Made by a program: the position numbers and the translations under genes. From the NCBI RefSeq assembly GCF_000321225.1, contig NW_004450562.1, forward strand, positions 1,673,256-1,737,255: a stretch of 64,000 nt of DNA, written 5' to 3'. The DNA is from Odobenus rosmarus divergens (taxonomy: Eukaryota > Chordata > Mammalia > Carnivora > Odobenidae). Positions within the stretch are counted from its first letter, which is position 1; each line of letters starts with the position of its first letter. Of this stretch, positions 11,666 through 23,699 are shown piece by piece. The notes under the pieces are model-generated. The model ran no database searches. It was given only the letters and a program-made list of their open reading frames with translations, and was not told the origin of the DNA.

Positions 11666-13075
11666 GGACACAGAAGGTCTTTTCCTCTGCAGTTGTGTAC
11701 ATTGAAAGCTGAATAATGAGGTTCGAGGCAGGCGGACGTACCTGGGGATTTTTGAGGCGTGCGAGGCTTCTGCTTCAGCTGTCTAAAGGCCTCCGCAAGG
11801 GTGCTGACTCTCCTAAAATGTCCGCTGAATTCAATTTTGTTCTCTAGTTAGACCAGGGAATTAGAATTAGTGTTGGTGTAAGCAGTGACCTATGACAATT
11901 TAAAATTTAATGAGGCAAGAAGCAAATTGGGCTTGGGTTTTATGTCTCTAAAACTTGTAAAACATGCCATTCTCTTAACCATATTAAAACAAATATTAGT
12001 AATGAGTTAATATTAATGGCTATTTTGGTGAAAGTCTTTCTTTTTAAATGGAAAATAAAGCAAATTGACTGGAAGAGCATATTATGTTCCCCATGGCTGG
12101 TCCAGACTATGCTGTTTACCTGGTGGCAGCCACCCAGGCTCAATGCAGAGGGTCTGAGGGCCATGTGTCCTCCAAAGGCCTGGCTTTTTAAAGCCAAACC
12201 TGCAGAGTGAGGACCGGCATCACCACCTGTGAACCACGTCTGTGGAAAACCATCAGAGCACCTAGGGCGAAGGACCTGGAGAACCAAACCTGGGAACAAG
12301 AGAGCCAAGGAAGGGGATACCACATCTCATAAAACTGACAAAAGACCACGGAGTCGGGGAGTCCCTGAGCACTTTGTCATCCTGCTCCAGGCCACAGCTC
12401 AGGGAATTTCACTTCCCTGGTGTCTAAATGCACACCCGGTCCGAGCTTAGGCTGTGGAATTCATCTTAACTGGCTGACAGAACCAATGTTGACATAATGC
12501 CTCCCTGCATGAGATCCCATGGGCTTTCTTCCCAACCCAGCTTAGGTGGTTCTTGGACTACTGGGACACTGGTTGTGGCTATGTCCCATTGTCTCCTCTT
12601 TCCCTAAAGTAAGGACATGTTTCACCCAGCCTGATTCGAGACTAAATGTATCATATTAAAAGTGTGTTACATGAAGATGCCCCATGTCTCAAAAGGCTGT
12701 GGGGTTAATTACTGCTTTGAACTTAAGCAGGGCAGCCAGAAGGATGTTTTTTTTTAAAGATTATGATTATAGGGCTTCTGGTTAGAATCCTTTGGGCATC
12801 AGGCAGGGGTAGCAGCCCAAATTTGGGGGATAGGAGAATAAAATGACAAGAATCTCAAATTGGATAAGTATATATACAGAGGCAGCCTCCTTTCCCTCTG
12901 TAATCTCTGTTCCTTTCAATATATCCCGGGTGTTTAGTGAACCGGAAAATACAGTTAAAGCTTTCCCCGCTGCACTTTCAAAAAGCCCAGGATACTTTAA
13001 CCAAAATTGCCTTTCCCAGGAACACCTATCAGCAGTCTGATTTTTTTTTTTTTCCATTGTTAACTGGAACTGAAG
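11666..13075. other. Intronic sequence, nothing recognised
   Basis: Several open frames of 60-127 codons on both strands overlap one another and have no coding signature. No dispersed element recognised. Confidence 0.5.
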
Positions 13076-13079
13076 CACC

Positions 13080-14060
13080 CAGCCACATTCATTATTCATT
13101 GAATAACTATTGACGGGGGCTGGAGGGGGTGCTAACACTTGTTTGTGTCAAGTACTATTCTAGGTGCTGGGAATACGGTAAACAAAACCAACATCTCTCC
13201 CCTCATGGAGCTGTTGTTCTAGAAGGGGACAAAAACAACCAACATGATAGGTAAGATAAATATGAGATTGATCCACATGACAGTGCCATTTTTATAGGTT
13301 AACAGGTTTAAAAATGGGCCATTTCATAAGGTTCAGCTTATATATATGGTATTTTGATGGTGATGAGTGCCAAGAAGAAAAACAATTAAAGAAAGGGGAA
13401 TATGAAGGGTGGAGGTTAGGGATTTTTTGTTAAGGAAAGTCCTGACAGAGAAGGTGAGATTTGAACAAAGGTTAAAGGGAGTAAGGGAGCCAGCCAAGTG
13501 CATTTCTGGGGGAATAACATTCTAGGCCAAAGGAATAGCGAGTTCAAAGGTCTCTGTGGTAGGAATAGAATATGTGGGTGAAGGATGAATAGAAACGATG
13601 TTAGAAAAGTAATTAGGAACCAGGTCATGTAGGGCTGGTGCTATTAGGATGCCTTTGGCTTGAGTCAGTAAAATGGGGAGCCCTTTGGGAAGTTTTTGAG
13701 CAGAGGAATGACTTGCTCCAGTGTAACATTTCAATAGGGTCCCTGGCTGCTGTGTTGAGCAAAGGCTGCAGGGGCAAGAGCAGAAACAGAGGGACCAGCT
13801 AGCAGGCCATTGCAATGATCTAGGCAAGAGATGATGGAGAACCAGACCAGATGGTGGCAGCAGGTGATAGTGTGGTGGTCTACCTCTGTATCCGTTTTGA
13901 AGGTAGAGCCAAGCAGAAATGCTGAAGGATCAAACATAGGGTATGAGAGTGTGGTAGGTGTTAAAGCTGACACTGAGACTTTGTGTCTGAGCAGTGGGAA
14001 AAATGGAATTGTCTTGAACTGAAATGAGGATGACTATACTATAGCAGGAGCTGGTTAAAA
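13080..14060 (-). repeat. Long L2 LINE relic
   Basis: Reading + strand: TATTCTAGGTGCTGGGAATAC, CCTCATGGAGCTGTTGTTCTAG, GAGATTTGAACAAAGGTTAA, CAGGTCATGTAGGGCTGGTG, GAGCAGAGGAATGACTTGCT, GGCTGCTGTGTTGAGCAAAG and CATTGCAATGATCTAGGCAA. These blocks appear in the order of the reverse-complemented L2 3' kilobase. It is one of the longest continuous ancient repeats in the window, about 950 bases. Open frames within it are not genes. Confidence 0.75.
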
Positions 14061-14204
14061 CCTAAGGGACTGTCTCCATCTCAGCAGGTTTTACAATTCC
14101 AGTATGATGGACTCAGTTCTGATGAGTGAAAATGCATAGGGGAGGGAAAGGAAGGGAAATAGCCTTCAACAGCTTTTTCGCTAATAAAAATAAATGACAA
14201 TTCT

Positions 14205-14350
14205 AAGAATAGGTATTGAATGCTTACTGTACACCTAGAGCAGCATTCTCATCTTTGAGCATGGATCTTCCTGTCTAACTCACCCAACAACCCCTTTTAC
14301 GGGTGGAGAAGCCCACAGATGTGAGGCTTTGGAGTGCAGAGCCTTTCTGA
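14205..14350 (-). repeat. MIR SINE relic
   Basis: GAATGCTTACTGTACACCTA, CACCCAACAACCCCTTTTAC and GGTGGAGAAGCCCACAGATG fit inverted MIR. The following 0.8 kb (14351-15150) holds nothing I recognise. Confidence 0.6.
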
Positions 14351-15154
14351 GCTGTTCCTGGGTTCCTGATGGATTTCACCCGTACAGAGTCAGTGGCTAT
14401 TTGTGAGGCTCGCCGGTGGGAAAGAGCAAAAGACTAGGCATGGTTAGGACTTCTGAGAAAACCAGTAACTACCAATATACTGGGTGCTCTGCTCAAAGGG
14501 GAATTCCCACAGCAAGTGGAGAACCTGCCTCTGCAGGCATGTGGTGGAACAGGGTGGGGATTGCAGAGGGCACAGTCTCTCATCAGATGTGTAGGGTCAA
14601 CAGTCTCATCTCAGCTCAGTGGGAGTGAGAGGGTCGCTGCCTCTACAAGGTCCCGAGAGAGGACAGTGGTTAGCTGGAAGCCCAGTTTGATTAGGTGGCT
14701 CATTCTCTGCACCTGTACACATAGCTAGCCTAGGAGGATCTGTGCCTCAACATCCAGATAGGGGTGAAGACAGAGGCCTGGGGAGATAGATCTGGTGTTC
14801 AGGGACACTAGCAGACTGGGATCCAAAATGTGACTCTCTCGCAAGAGTTGATAATTAAATCATCTCAATCTATTGCTTTTTTTAGAATTTGCTCCTAACC
14901 ACCCCAGAGGGAAGCCATTCCTTCAGCCATCCCCATGCAGCAGGGAAGCCCAGGATAACACTATCATAGCAAGTGAAATTTTTGAGGACACAAAGGCATA
15001 TGTAAATTGTATAAAAGGTTATTAAGGGGGGGAAAGCAAACATATAGCAGACTCTAGAAAGAACTACATAATGTTCTGGTTTGCCATTTTTTTTTCTGGA
15101 CTCCTTTCCACTTATTTTTATCTTCTAATTTTTCTATCGTAAACAAGTGATAAG

Positions 15155-15355
15155 AGAGATTAACAGCGTGGGATTTGCAGACAGACAGACCTGGGTTCAA
15201 GTCCTAGCCTCACTTTTTATGAATTGTCTAACTCTGAGCAGCTGTTAGCCTTTCCAAACCTCACTGTCCCCATCTGTGCAGTGATAGTAGGGTTGACCCA
15301 AAGATCAGTGAGGATAACGCATGGAAAGTATGTAGCAGGATAGGTGTTGCTAATG
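15155..15355 (+). repeat. MIR SINE relic, nearly full length
   Basis: ACAGACCTGGGTTCAAGTCC (tRNA-like head), TAACTCTGAGCAGCTGTTAG, CCTCACTGTCCCCATCTGTG and AGTGAGGATAACGCATGGAA are in MIR sense order. Confidence 0.85.
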
Positions 15356-15734
15356 TCTTTCTTCATTTTATCTTTAAGGCAAGTAATCAAGACCATTAGT
15401 AATGTTAGTAATCCCTATTGAGCCGGTTATGAGAAAATCAACAGTTTATCAGTTGTGATAACTGGCAACCAACTCAGAGATCCAGATCCAGAGGCACATT
15501 AGGACATAGTGAGGACTCAAGAACATCTGCCCCATTGAAGGGGCAGTTCTGGCTTATTTCCAGATGATTTCTGTCATGTAGGAGTACAACCTCAATATTA
15601 CTAATTCTTCCTGTTGTTAAAGAAAGCCCCACATTGGGATTTTTAAATAAAGGCAATTAATTAAAAAAAAACTTTTTAAATTCCATTAAACAAAATGCTT
15701 TTGTGGGTCAGAAATGGCATGAAGGGTGCCAGTT

Positions 15735-16090
15735 TATAAGCTGTAGTAGTTAGCTTTGCTGTATAACACATGACCCCCACAGCTCAGTGGTTATAGATCA
15801 GTCATGGGCCAGTGGGGGCTCTTCATGTGATTGTCACTTGAGCATCCAGGATGAAGTAGCAGCCTCTGTTTGGGACATACCATTCTCATGGCAGAGAGGA
15901 ATTACACAATGGTCTTGGTGTTTGTGTTTAGAACTGGCATATATCACTTCCTCTTGCATCTTAATGGTCAAACAGGTCCCATGGCCAAGCCCGACAGTGG
16001 TAAGGAGGAGAGTATACTCTTCCTATTGGAAGGCCCTGCAAATCACCTGGCAGTGGGAAGGGATGTTGGCTGCTCTTACAGGAAAGTAAG
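15735..16090 (+). repeat. Diverged interspersed repeat, family not assigned
   Basis: TAGTTAGCTTTGCTGTATAACACATGACCCCCACAGCTCAGTGG recalls the start of a common mammalian repeat (GCTGCATAACAAACCACCCCAAA type). The later GGCCCTGCAAATCACCTGGC could be its end. I cannot say whether it derives from an LTR or a DNA transposon. Confidence 0.4.
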
Positions 16091-16129
16091 GAGTGAATAA
16101 CTGGGAATGGTAAAATAATCTACTGTAAG

Positions 16130-16600
16130 AACCTTCTGCCCAATCCCCCTCTTTCCATTCACTTGCCTTTCCGGGGTTTTGTTCAACTGTCACCAGTTAT
16201 CTTCCAAAATCCAGCTGAGACTGTATATAGATTTCCCTAGAAACACGTATAACTCTTTGTGGCTTGTGGGATGAAAACTCAATCCCTAAACATGGCACTC
16301 AGGCCTTCCATAATTTGGTTTCTATATATTATGTTGAACTGAATGAAATTGCTGATATTTAGCTTTTTTTATGTGAAAAATGACAATTTCATATTACTCA
16401 ACAAAATATATTTGTAATTTTTTATCCTCTGAGAGCTAAAGTCTAGACTATACAACATTGTCTAACAATACCCTATAATTCCACCTTCAGACCTTTGTTC
16501 CTTTCACCCCCTATACTTGTATGTACTTTCTCCACCTTCTGCCCACCCCACACAGAGACTCTGTGGTTTTGCCCCTAAAATGTACTTGGGAAAAGGATCA
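16130..16600 (+). repeat. Possible L2 body fragment
   Basis: GTTCAACTGTCACCAGTTAT, GGCACTCAGGCCTTCCATAA and CTTTGTTCCTTTCACCCCCTATACTTG suggest L2 sense body. The match is scattered. Confidence 0.4.
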
Positions 16601-16819
16601 GCAGGGAAGGAAAGGGGGCCATCCATATAAACTATTAGAGGATAGCCTTGTTTGCCCCAGAGCTCCTAACCCAGGCTGGACTGAGTCTTAGCCCCCAGCC
16701 CAGCTCTGAATAAATGCTGAATGGCTTGACCTCATCAGTAATGCTGGTGACCTCCAAGGTCCAGAAGGGCAGACTTCTTAAATGGCAAGAAGACAGGTCT
16801 CTTGTGTGTGGAAAGCATA

Positions 16820-17040
16820 CATTCATTCAGGATATATTTCCTGACCTCCGCTGTGTGCGTGGCCCTGGTCAGAGTTCCAAGGAGGATCACATTAAACACG
16901 GCAGACGGGCTCACATGGCCCTGGAGCTCAGCCAGTGCATTGCAGATGCTAGAGTTTCAGAGCCAAAGGGACATTGGAGCCTGTGACATCCCACACCCCC
17001 ATTTTACAGATGAGGAAACCATGGTCCAGCTCTTACCCCA
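16820..17040 (-). repeat. L2 / MIR mixture
   Basis: CATTCATTCAGGATATATTTCC is the inverted L2 end. The CCCCCATTTTACAGATGAGG motif at about 16996-17015 is inverted MIR. Confidence 0.5.
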
Positions 17041-17189
17041 ACCCTAAAATCCATCCAGACAGCAGCCACAGGAACGGTCTTAGGGCGTGAGTTAGATCAT
17101 GTTGTTTCCTGCACTATATCTTCATGCACATATCACTGCATTTACATAATTAAAGTTAACACAAAAAATAACTAAAATAACTAGTTAAC

Positions 17190-17665
17190 ACAAACTCCTC
17201 ACTAGAATGTGCAGCCTGTCTCTACCCCTGCCTACTTCCCCACACCCATCTGGTATCCATCTCCCTTTCACTTCTAAGCTCCACAAATTTGATTTTTCTA
17301 AGCTCATTCCTGGCTCACAGTTTTTACACTTACTCTTCCCCCTGCTGCATATGCCCTTCCCTCTGATCTGCCCACGGGTGACCCCATCTCCTCCATGCTT
17401 CAGGGCTCAATTCACATATCTTCTTCACAAAGGAAAGTCTGGTTAAAGTCTACCTTCTTCCCTGTAACTCTTTATCACTTTTTTCTTTTGGGTTGTCTTT
17501 ATCTGAAATTATATTTGTTTACTTGTTTATTTTTCTTCTCTACTATAGACTTTGAATTTCAGGAAGGCAGAACCTAGTCCTTCAAATTCACCACTGTGTC
17601 CCCAGCCCCAAGCACAATGCCTATGACAGAGTTGGTGACCATTACTAGTTGTTGAATGAATGAAT
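17190..17665 (+). repeat. L2 LINE 3' region
   Basis: CCTCCATGCTTCAGGGCTCAATTC, GTAACTCTTTATCACTTTTTTC, CACCACTGTGTCCCCAGCCC, AGCACAATGCCTATGACAGA and TTGTTGAATGAATGAATGG are in L2 sense order through to its terminal repeat. Confidence 0.85.
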
Positions 17666-18454
17666 GGTGTGAAGAATCTGGCTTATGGATACCCAGATGA
17701 TGCTTTGTTCCAGAATTGGTGTTCTGATTTGTCAATCAGCCTTCTTCCCATCCTTCTACATTTGGTATTTAGTAGGCACTCAAATATTTGTCAAGTGAAT
17801 GTTAGGTGTCTTCATAGCCTGGTTGTCATAGGGAGGACATTTCATTTTCATGTCTGTAGACGACATCAGTAATCACTCAAAACAATTATTTCTTGCTCAA
17901 CCTCAAAACCCTCTTCAATCTAGTGTCCCAGGGGGCATTACCCATAGATCAGAGCTGGTCTCTTTGCCATTCTTGGTTTAAGCTGTCTTCATGTATCTGG
18001 GCATGTCTGATTAGGCAGGCTCCTTAGAGGTCTAACACATGAAGGACCACCTTGTCTCCTGCAAATTAAAGCATCATAAATGAAGCTGGGGCTGAGAGGC
18101 AGAAGTGACTTTGAGTAGTGCTGGGCATCTGTCACACAGGGAGTTTTCTGTTTTACTTCCCTCACACATGTGCCTGAAGGCAAGGAGTCCACAGTCAGGA
18201 CAGCCAGTGAAAATTGAATACGCCCTTGCTGAAGCCTCTGGGGTCTTTGACAGGCCCTGGAACCAGCCACTTTGGAGCTGGCAGATACGTTAGCAATAGA
18301 AGAAGGTGCTAGTGACTTGGAAGCTGGCACTCCTGGCAAAAAAAACAAAGCCCTGTGAGCAATTTACATTTTATAGTACTGCATGCCAATCGATTATGCC
18401 ATTGGAGTGCTGAAGTTTACATTTTATCTGTATGACTGTTTAATTAGCACTTCC
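17666..18454. other. Intronic sequence, nothing recognised
   Basis: A small L2-like end (TTAGTAGGCACTCAAATATTTGTC, about 17770) lies here. The 119-codon minus-strand frame at 17989-18348 has no homology that I recognise. Confidence 0.45.
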
Positions 18455-18600
18455 TCACTTATTATTGCCCCCCTCCACCCATTAAGTCATAACTCCAGAA
18501 TACAGCAGGGTCCTTGCCTGGTTTTGCTCACGATTGTATCCTTGATGCCTGGTGCAGGGGCTGGCACACAACAAATAAATATTTGCTGCCTGAATGACCT
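18455..18600 (+). repeat. L2 LINE 3' end
   Basis: AGGGTCCTTGCCTGGTTTTG, TGTATCCTTGATGCCTGGTG and AACAAATAAATATTTGCTGCCTGAATG match the L2 terminus. Confidence 0.75.
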
Positions 18601-20920
18601 GGGAAAATAGGTGACAGGACAAACATTATAGGAAGGGGAGGTGGCCTGGGCTATGATATGGGGGATTAGGCAGGTGACCCACCCTCAGGAATCCTGTTCC
18701 AGGAATTGGAGGTAGGATGGCAAAGGAGGAATATAGAGTGCTTTTTGTCAGCCCTTTCTCTCCCTAGATGTTGGGCTTTCAGAGAAGCTGAGTTCTGGGT
18801 TATAGTCCCAGAGTTCTGTGCATAACCCAATCCCAGCATGCCTGAGGTCTCCAAGAGGGTCATCAGCCCCTTCTAAGATGTGCCAGACATAAGAGGTGGG
18901 GCTCGAGGGTGAGCACTGCCTTTCAAGATACCTTACTTTGTGGGATCTCAGCCTATCTCTCAAGCTCCACTCATCTCCGGTCCTCCTCATTGTTCCTGGG
19001 GCGAACTGCAGTCTGATTTTCTCCACATCCACTTGAAATGCTAACCCTCCCTGGCCTCCTTGGGTCATTTCCAAGGCTAGACAGGGAGAGCTCTCATATT
19101 GTTGTTTGATTCAATTAAAACCATCCACCCAAACACTTGCATGTCCATTCCTCTTTTATTCTGTTTGGGTCTTTGTTCCCTTTCCCTGTGGAGAGAACCA
19201 GGAAACATGTTCTAACCTTAAATGGAGCAGATTCTCCATATCCCCAGCTTTCCTATTGCCAGCCCCCAGCGACAACAGTGATCTTGGTGATCTGCTGGGA
19301 TTTAGCTTGGCTGGGGGTGGACTGGACTTTGAAATCAGCCTCTGATTTCTACTGCAGGCCTGGGCGGTAGAAGTAGCTTCCTGCAGTTCCCTTAGTGCTC
19401 TGGGATGCGGAGCCTGGGCGCCCCCGTGGCAGGGGGTCTGAGCCCCTTGGCAGGCTCCTCCCCAAGTCTGGAGTCCGGCCTGGAGCCAGCTCATCCAAGG
19501 ACCACACTACTCTACCACTCTCACTCTCATTCTATCACAAAAATATTTTTCTGAGATTATTGAAAAGTAAAACAGAGACAGTGGGGTCATTTAATCATTT
19601 TATTCAGCAGAATACACTAAACCCAAACTCACCTGAACAGGCGAGGAATAGCAGCTCTGTGACACGTGCAAGATTTCCTCAGGCTTTTCCTCTAGTCCAC
19701 TGCCTCCTCTCTAAAGTAGACCTTGCACTGTTTTGTATTAATGCACTCTCTGCATGATGTAATAACTCCAGTGATAGCTGCTCCCTGAACCTCTGGGAAA
19801 AACTGTAACGACCCACTCTCTAATGCATGTTCCCTCTGTTGAGGATGCCTCTGCCAGTTTAGATTGTCTAAAAATGTTCATTTTGAGTCATTAGGGCAGA
19901 AAGCCATAACAATAGTTGCATGTGCTACGTCATCGAGTGGAATACAATCGCTCTCTTAGACCCTGGGAAAGATTGATTGCTGCATTTATCTGTAGATTAA
20001 ATATGAATGTGGGGACCTTGAGGATCAGCCTGTGCAGAGCCATTACACTAGTTTGAACAAGTACCAATGGCTGGAGATGGATGGGCAACTTAATCTGCCA
20101 AGAAAACTAGATTTTAGATTGTTCTTGTGTCTTGAGAGAAAAAAAAAAGTCTTTTATTTAAGCAGGTAATGTGGGTAATTGCATGTGTTTTGCATGATTT
20201 GATTTATGAGGATAGTATGGTCACATATGTACCCTGATCTGAATTCTCTGTTTTAGGAATTTCAGCTTCTTTCAGTCAAAAAAAGGTGGGGGAGAAGAAA
20301 TAGATCATGTGGACTTGTAGGGAGACTTGATTATGACTTATGTTTATGACCATTGGAAGAACCAGTAGTACGCTGACAACTTCTAAGAAGCTATCTTGAG
20401 TTGGATTAAAACCCGTCTCCTAGAAATTGTTCTAATACGTAATTCTTGAAATTGACACTTTGGCACAGAGTTGAAGGGCTCTAGAATTTGGCAGTCAATT
20501 CTAACCCCAAATGTGTTGCCAAAAAGAAGAAAAGCCCCACCAAAAATGGGCCTGGCTGGCTTGAATTCCATTGTTCATAGTCATATTCCGCAACATATAG
20601 CGGAGAAGTACTCCCCTCATTTAAGAGACAGGGAGAAGGAGGCCCTATGCCTCTATTCTTTTGTTTCTAGATTTTATTGGGTGTTAGTTAGCCTGCAGAT
20701 GAATCCTAGGGAGATATGTGGGTAAATAAAAGTAGGGATTCATTCAATGATTGCCAGACTATCTTGGGGGTGCCTAAGAAACTATCAGAAGACCTTACTA
20801 GTTTAGAATCCATTAATTCAGACTTTAAGATCATATGACCTAAGCAGAGCTTTGCTTTTGCTCTGTCTAGGAAAGCAAAGTTTGATGAGAAAATAACAGC
20901 ATGACCAGAGCCCTAAGGTA
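18601..20920. other. Intronic sequence, nothing recognised
   Basis: About 2.3 kb without an identifiable repeat. Overlapping frames of up to 120 codons around 18.7-19.8 kb occur in GC-richer sequence. None is bounded by good splice sites in a phase compatible with ERC2, as far as I can judge. Confidence 0.45.
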
Positions 20921-20924
20921 TCTC

Positions 20925-21050
20925 ATTCACTCATATAAAGATTCAGCCAACACTTATTGTGGGTTTAGCATCTGCCAGGCTCTGGGCCAAGTATCGGAGA
21001 CGGTGATGGGCATAGGCCTGGCGTATACAGTTCAGCAGACAAGAATCCAT
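20925..21050 (-). repeat. L2 LINE 3' end, inverted
   Basis: CAACACTTATTGTGGGTTTAG, CTGCCAGGCTCTGGGCCAAG and GAGACGGTGATGGGCATAGG fit inverted L2. Confidence 0.65.
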
Positions 21051-21504
21051 TAACAAGTAAACATGGTACAAGTGCCGCAGCACATGTGGCAAAATTTCAT
21101 TCTCTTCCCATCTTGGCAGAGCTAAGGAGGAGGGGGCAGTCTGTGCTTACCTGGAAGTGAAAATTGCCTGAAAAGAAAAAGAAATTGCTTGTAAATGGGG
21201 CTAGTAATTACAAATGTTGCTTCATAATCCATATGGCTCTTGCAGAGACTTAATTTCAGTTAAAACTATCTGTGTTAGAGAGGTAAACACTTTTTCTAAA
21301 TTTGGACTACATTGCAGGGCTCAAAAGTAAGAATTATAAAACTTTATTCTAAACTAATAGGATAAGGGAAATGGTGAAAATATTTCTGAGAATGTTAATA
21401 TCTGAGAACTTGGTTTGGGGACTCTGTAAGATTGAAAGAGATAGGTCTGCATGTGTGAGTTAATGAATATACTAAAATGAAAATGTTCATAAAGCTGTAT
21501 CACG

Positions 21505-21637
21505 AGAATCCAACTTTTTTTTAAGATTCTATTTTTTAAGTAATCTCTACACCCAATGTAGGGCTTGAACTCAGAACCCAGAGATCCAGAGTCACATGCT
21601 CTACCAACTGAACCAGTGAGGCACCCCAAGAATCCAA
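21505..21637 (-). mobile_element. Carnivoran tRNA-Lys SINE, short variant, with target-site duplication
   Basis: The body is 21514-21628. Reading + strand it has the T-rich tail complement (TTAAGATTCTATTTTTTAAG), AATCTCTACACCCAATGTAG, GGGCTTGAACTCAGAACCCA and the head complement CTGAACCAGTGAGGCACCCC. The direct repeat AGAATCCAA flanks it at 21505-21513 and 21629-21637. Confidence 0.93.
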
Positions 21638-21846
21638 TATTTTTTTAAAGGGGAGAGGCTTTAATTATCGATAATATTTATTCGTTATTAGGAACATGGG
21701 AGAAATTTCTTATTTTTTAGAAACACATACCAACGTATTTAAGGATGAAATGTCTTGTTGTCCAACTTACTTTAAAATATTTCATAAATAAAAGATGAAA
21801 AAATATAGCATATCTGTTAAGTCTTGGCAGTGGGCTTGTGGGTGTG

Positions 21847-22502
21847 TCTCCTCTCCTTTTCTTTTTTTTTTTATCATATGAGTTCACTCATATGTAGAAT
21901 TTATTTATTTTTATTGTTATGTTAATCACCATACATTACATCATTAGTTTTTGATGCAGTGTTCCATGATTCATTGTTTGTGCATAACACCCAGTGCTCC
22001 ACGCAGAACGTGCCCTCTTTAATACCCATCACCGGGCTAACCTATCCCCCCACCCCCCTCCCCTCTAGAACCCTCGGTTTGTTTTTCAGAGTCCATCGTC
22101 TCTCATGGTTCGTCTCCCCCTCCGACTTACTCCCCTTCATTCTTCCCCTCCTGCTATCTTCTTCTTCTTTTTTTTTTCTTAACATATATTGCATTATTTG
22201 TTTCAGAAGTACAGATCTGTGATTCAACAGTCTTGCACAATTCACAGCACTCACCATAGCACATACCCTCCCCAATGTCTATCACCCAGCCACCCAATCC
22301 CTCCCACCCCCCACCACTCCAGCAACCCTCAGTTTGTTTCCTGAGATTAAGAATTCCTCATATCAGTGAGGTCATATGATCCATGTCTTTCTCTGACTGA
22401 CTTATTTCACTCAGCATAACACCCTCCAGTTCCATCCACGTCGTTGCAAATGGCAAGATCTCATTCCTTTTGATGGCTGCATAATATCTCCTCTCCTTTT
22501 CT
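21847..22502 (-). mobile_element. 5'-truncated L1 3' end (copy A), 16-base target-site duplication
   Basis: The body is 21863-22486, minus strand. It contains ACATTACATCATTAGTTTTTG, the C-rich CCCCCCACCCCCCTCCCCTC block, a CTTCTTCTTTTTTTTTTCTT tract, then CACCCAGCCACCCAATCCCTCCC and CGTTGCAAATGGCAAGATCTC. Identical repeats TCTCCTCTCCTTTTCT flank it at 21847-21862 and 22487-22502. The tail has two A-rich tracts separated by about 30 unusual bases (see findings). Clean duplications and an intact body indicate a relatively young insertion. Confidence 0.93.
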
Positions 22503-22559
22503 GTATGTTTGAAAATGTCTGTAATTTATAGTCAGAAAATCTTTATCTATACTATTTGC

Positions 22560-22720
22560 TGAAATCTTTCTGTGTGCAGGACAGTGATGCTTGCTACTAG
22601 ATATTCATTTTTTCTAAATTTCACAACAACCCTGCAAGGGCAATAAAACCATCCTCCCTTAAAGATGGCAGATCTGGAGCCCAGGGTCACCCTGTTAGTA
22701 CGAGGCAGAGTCTATCTCTG
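22560..22720 (-). repeat. MIR SINE relic
   Basis: TTCACAACAACCCTGCAAGG, CCTTAAAGATGGCAGATCTG and CAGGGTCACCCTGTTAGTAC match inverted MIR. Confidence 0.75.
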
Positions 22721-23094
22721 AGTCTGGGTGTGTTTAATGCCAGACGCACCCCACATATCTTCATCATGTGTGCAAACTCCTGTCTAGAGCAGGAATTCTC
22801 TTGACAGTCTCGGTCAAGATGGCCATTCTCCCCTTTCTTGGAGACTTCGATGGATAGGCAGTATTCCATCAATTCTAGCCACCTCTTCCTTAGGTTGAGC
22901 CACATTCCACCTAGGTAAAATGAATACCTACCACTAATTAGTTTAAACTTTTTAATGTCTCCTCAGCATCCCTGCGAGACGGTTAATTCTTCCACTGACC
23001 CCCTTCACTTAGAGGCATGTCCCACATATCTCATGTGACATACTTAAATACTAAAAAAAAAAAGTATTCACTATTTATCTCCAATTCAAATTAA

Positions 23095-23340
23095 CTGGAC
23101 TCTTGTGTTTTTATTTGCTAAATCGAGCAAGCCTACCTATAAAGCCAAAAATCTTTACTATCTGGCCCTTTACAGAAAAAGTTTGCTGGCCCCTGAGCTG
23201 TAGCAATAATAATGATGATGATAGGAATAGCTGGAGTAAGAACAACAACAGTCATCAAAGCAGCAACAACCTCTTTGATTTGCATTGTCAGTTTCAGTAC
23301 GCTATCTCATCTAATCCTCTAAGCATCTATGTTAATGTTG
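23095..23340. repeat. hAT-type repeat end followed by MIR-like sequence
   Basis: AATCTTTACTATCTGGCCCTTTACAGAAAAAGTTTGCTGGCCCCTG is the 3' end of a common mammalian hAT (Charlie-type) element. It is followed by AATAATAATGATGATG simple sequence and GTACGCTATCTCATCTAATCC, which is MIR-like. Confidence 0.55.
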
Positions 23341-23699
23341 GCAGAGGTTCTGGATCACAGGATGAGCACACGGTGATGCTCAAGATACACCTCCTGTCTT
23401 CCCATGTTCCCAATCCACCCTAGGCCTATCTACTCCTTTTGGAGGAGGGTCTTCGTCTCATCATTGTTTTTTTTCCCCGAGGTTTGTATCACACCTTTTA
23501 GGCTCTCCTATTCCAGAAACAAGTCAAGACACCCCTGCCCCACTACCATTTGCTGTATTTCATTCCTCGGTTAACTGACTCCATATGCTTATTGTACGTG
23601 TCAAATAATTGTAGCGTTATTTCTGAATTATTTTATCTGAGGATTGTTTTTATACGGCACATTCTCATGCTCTGAACCACCTTCGGGCAGACGAGCAGA

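Noticed and set aside
17989..18348. 119-codon minus-strand frame
   Set aside because: It overlaps open frames on the other strand and has no recognisable domain; probably chance.
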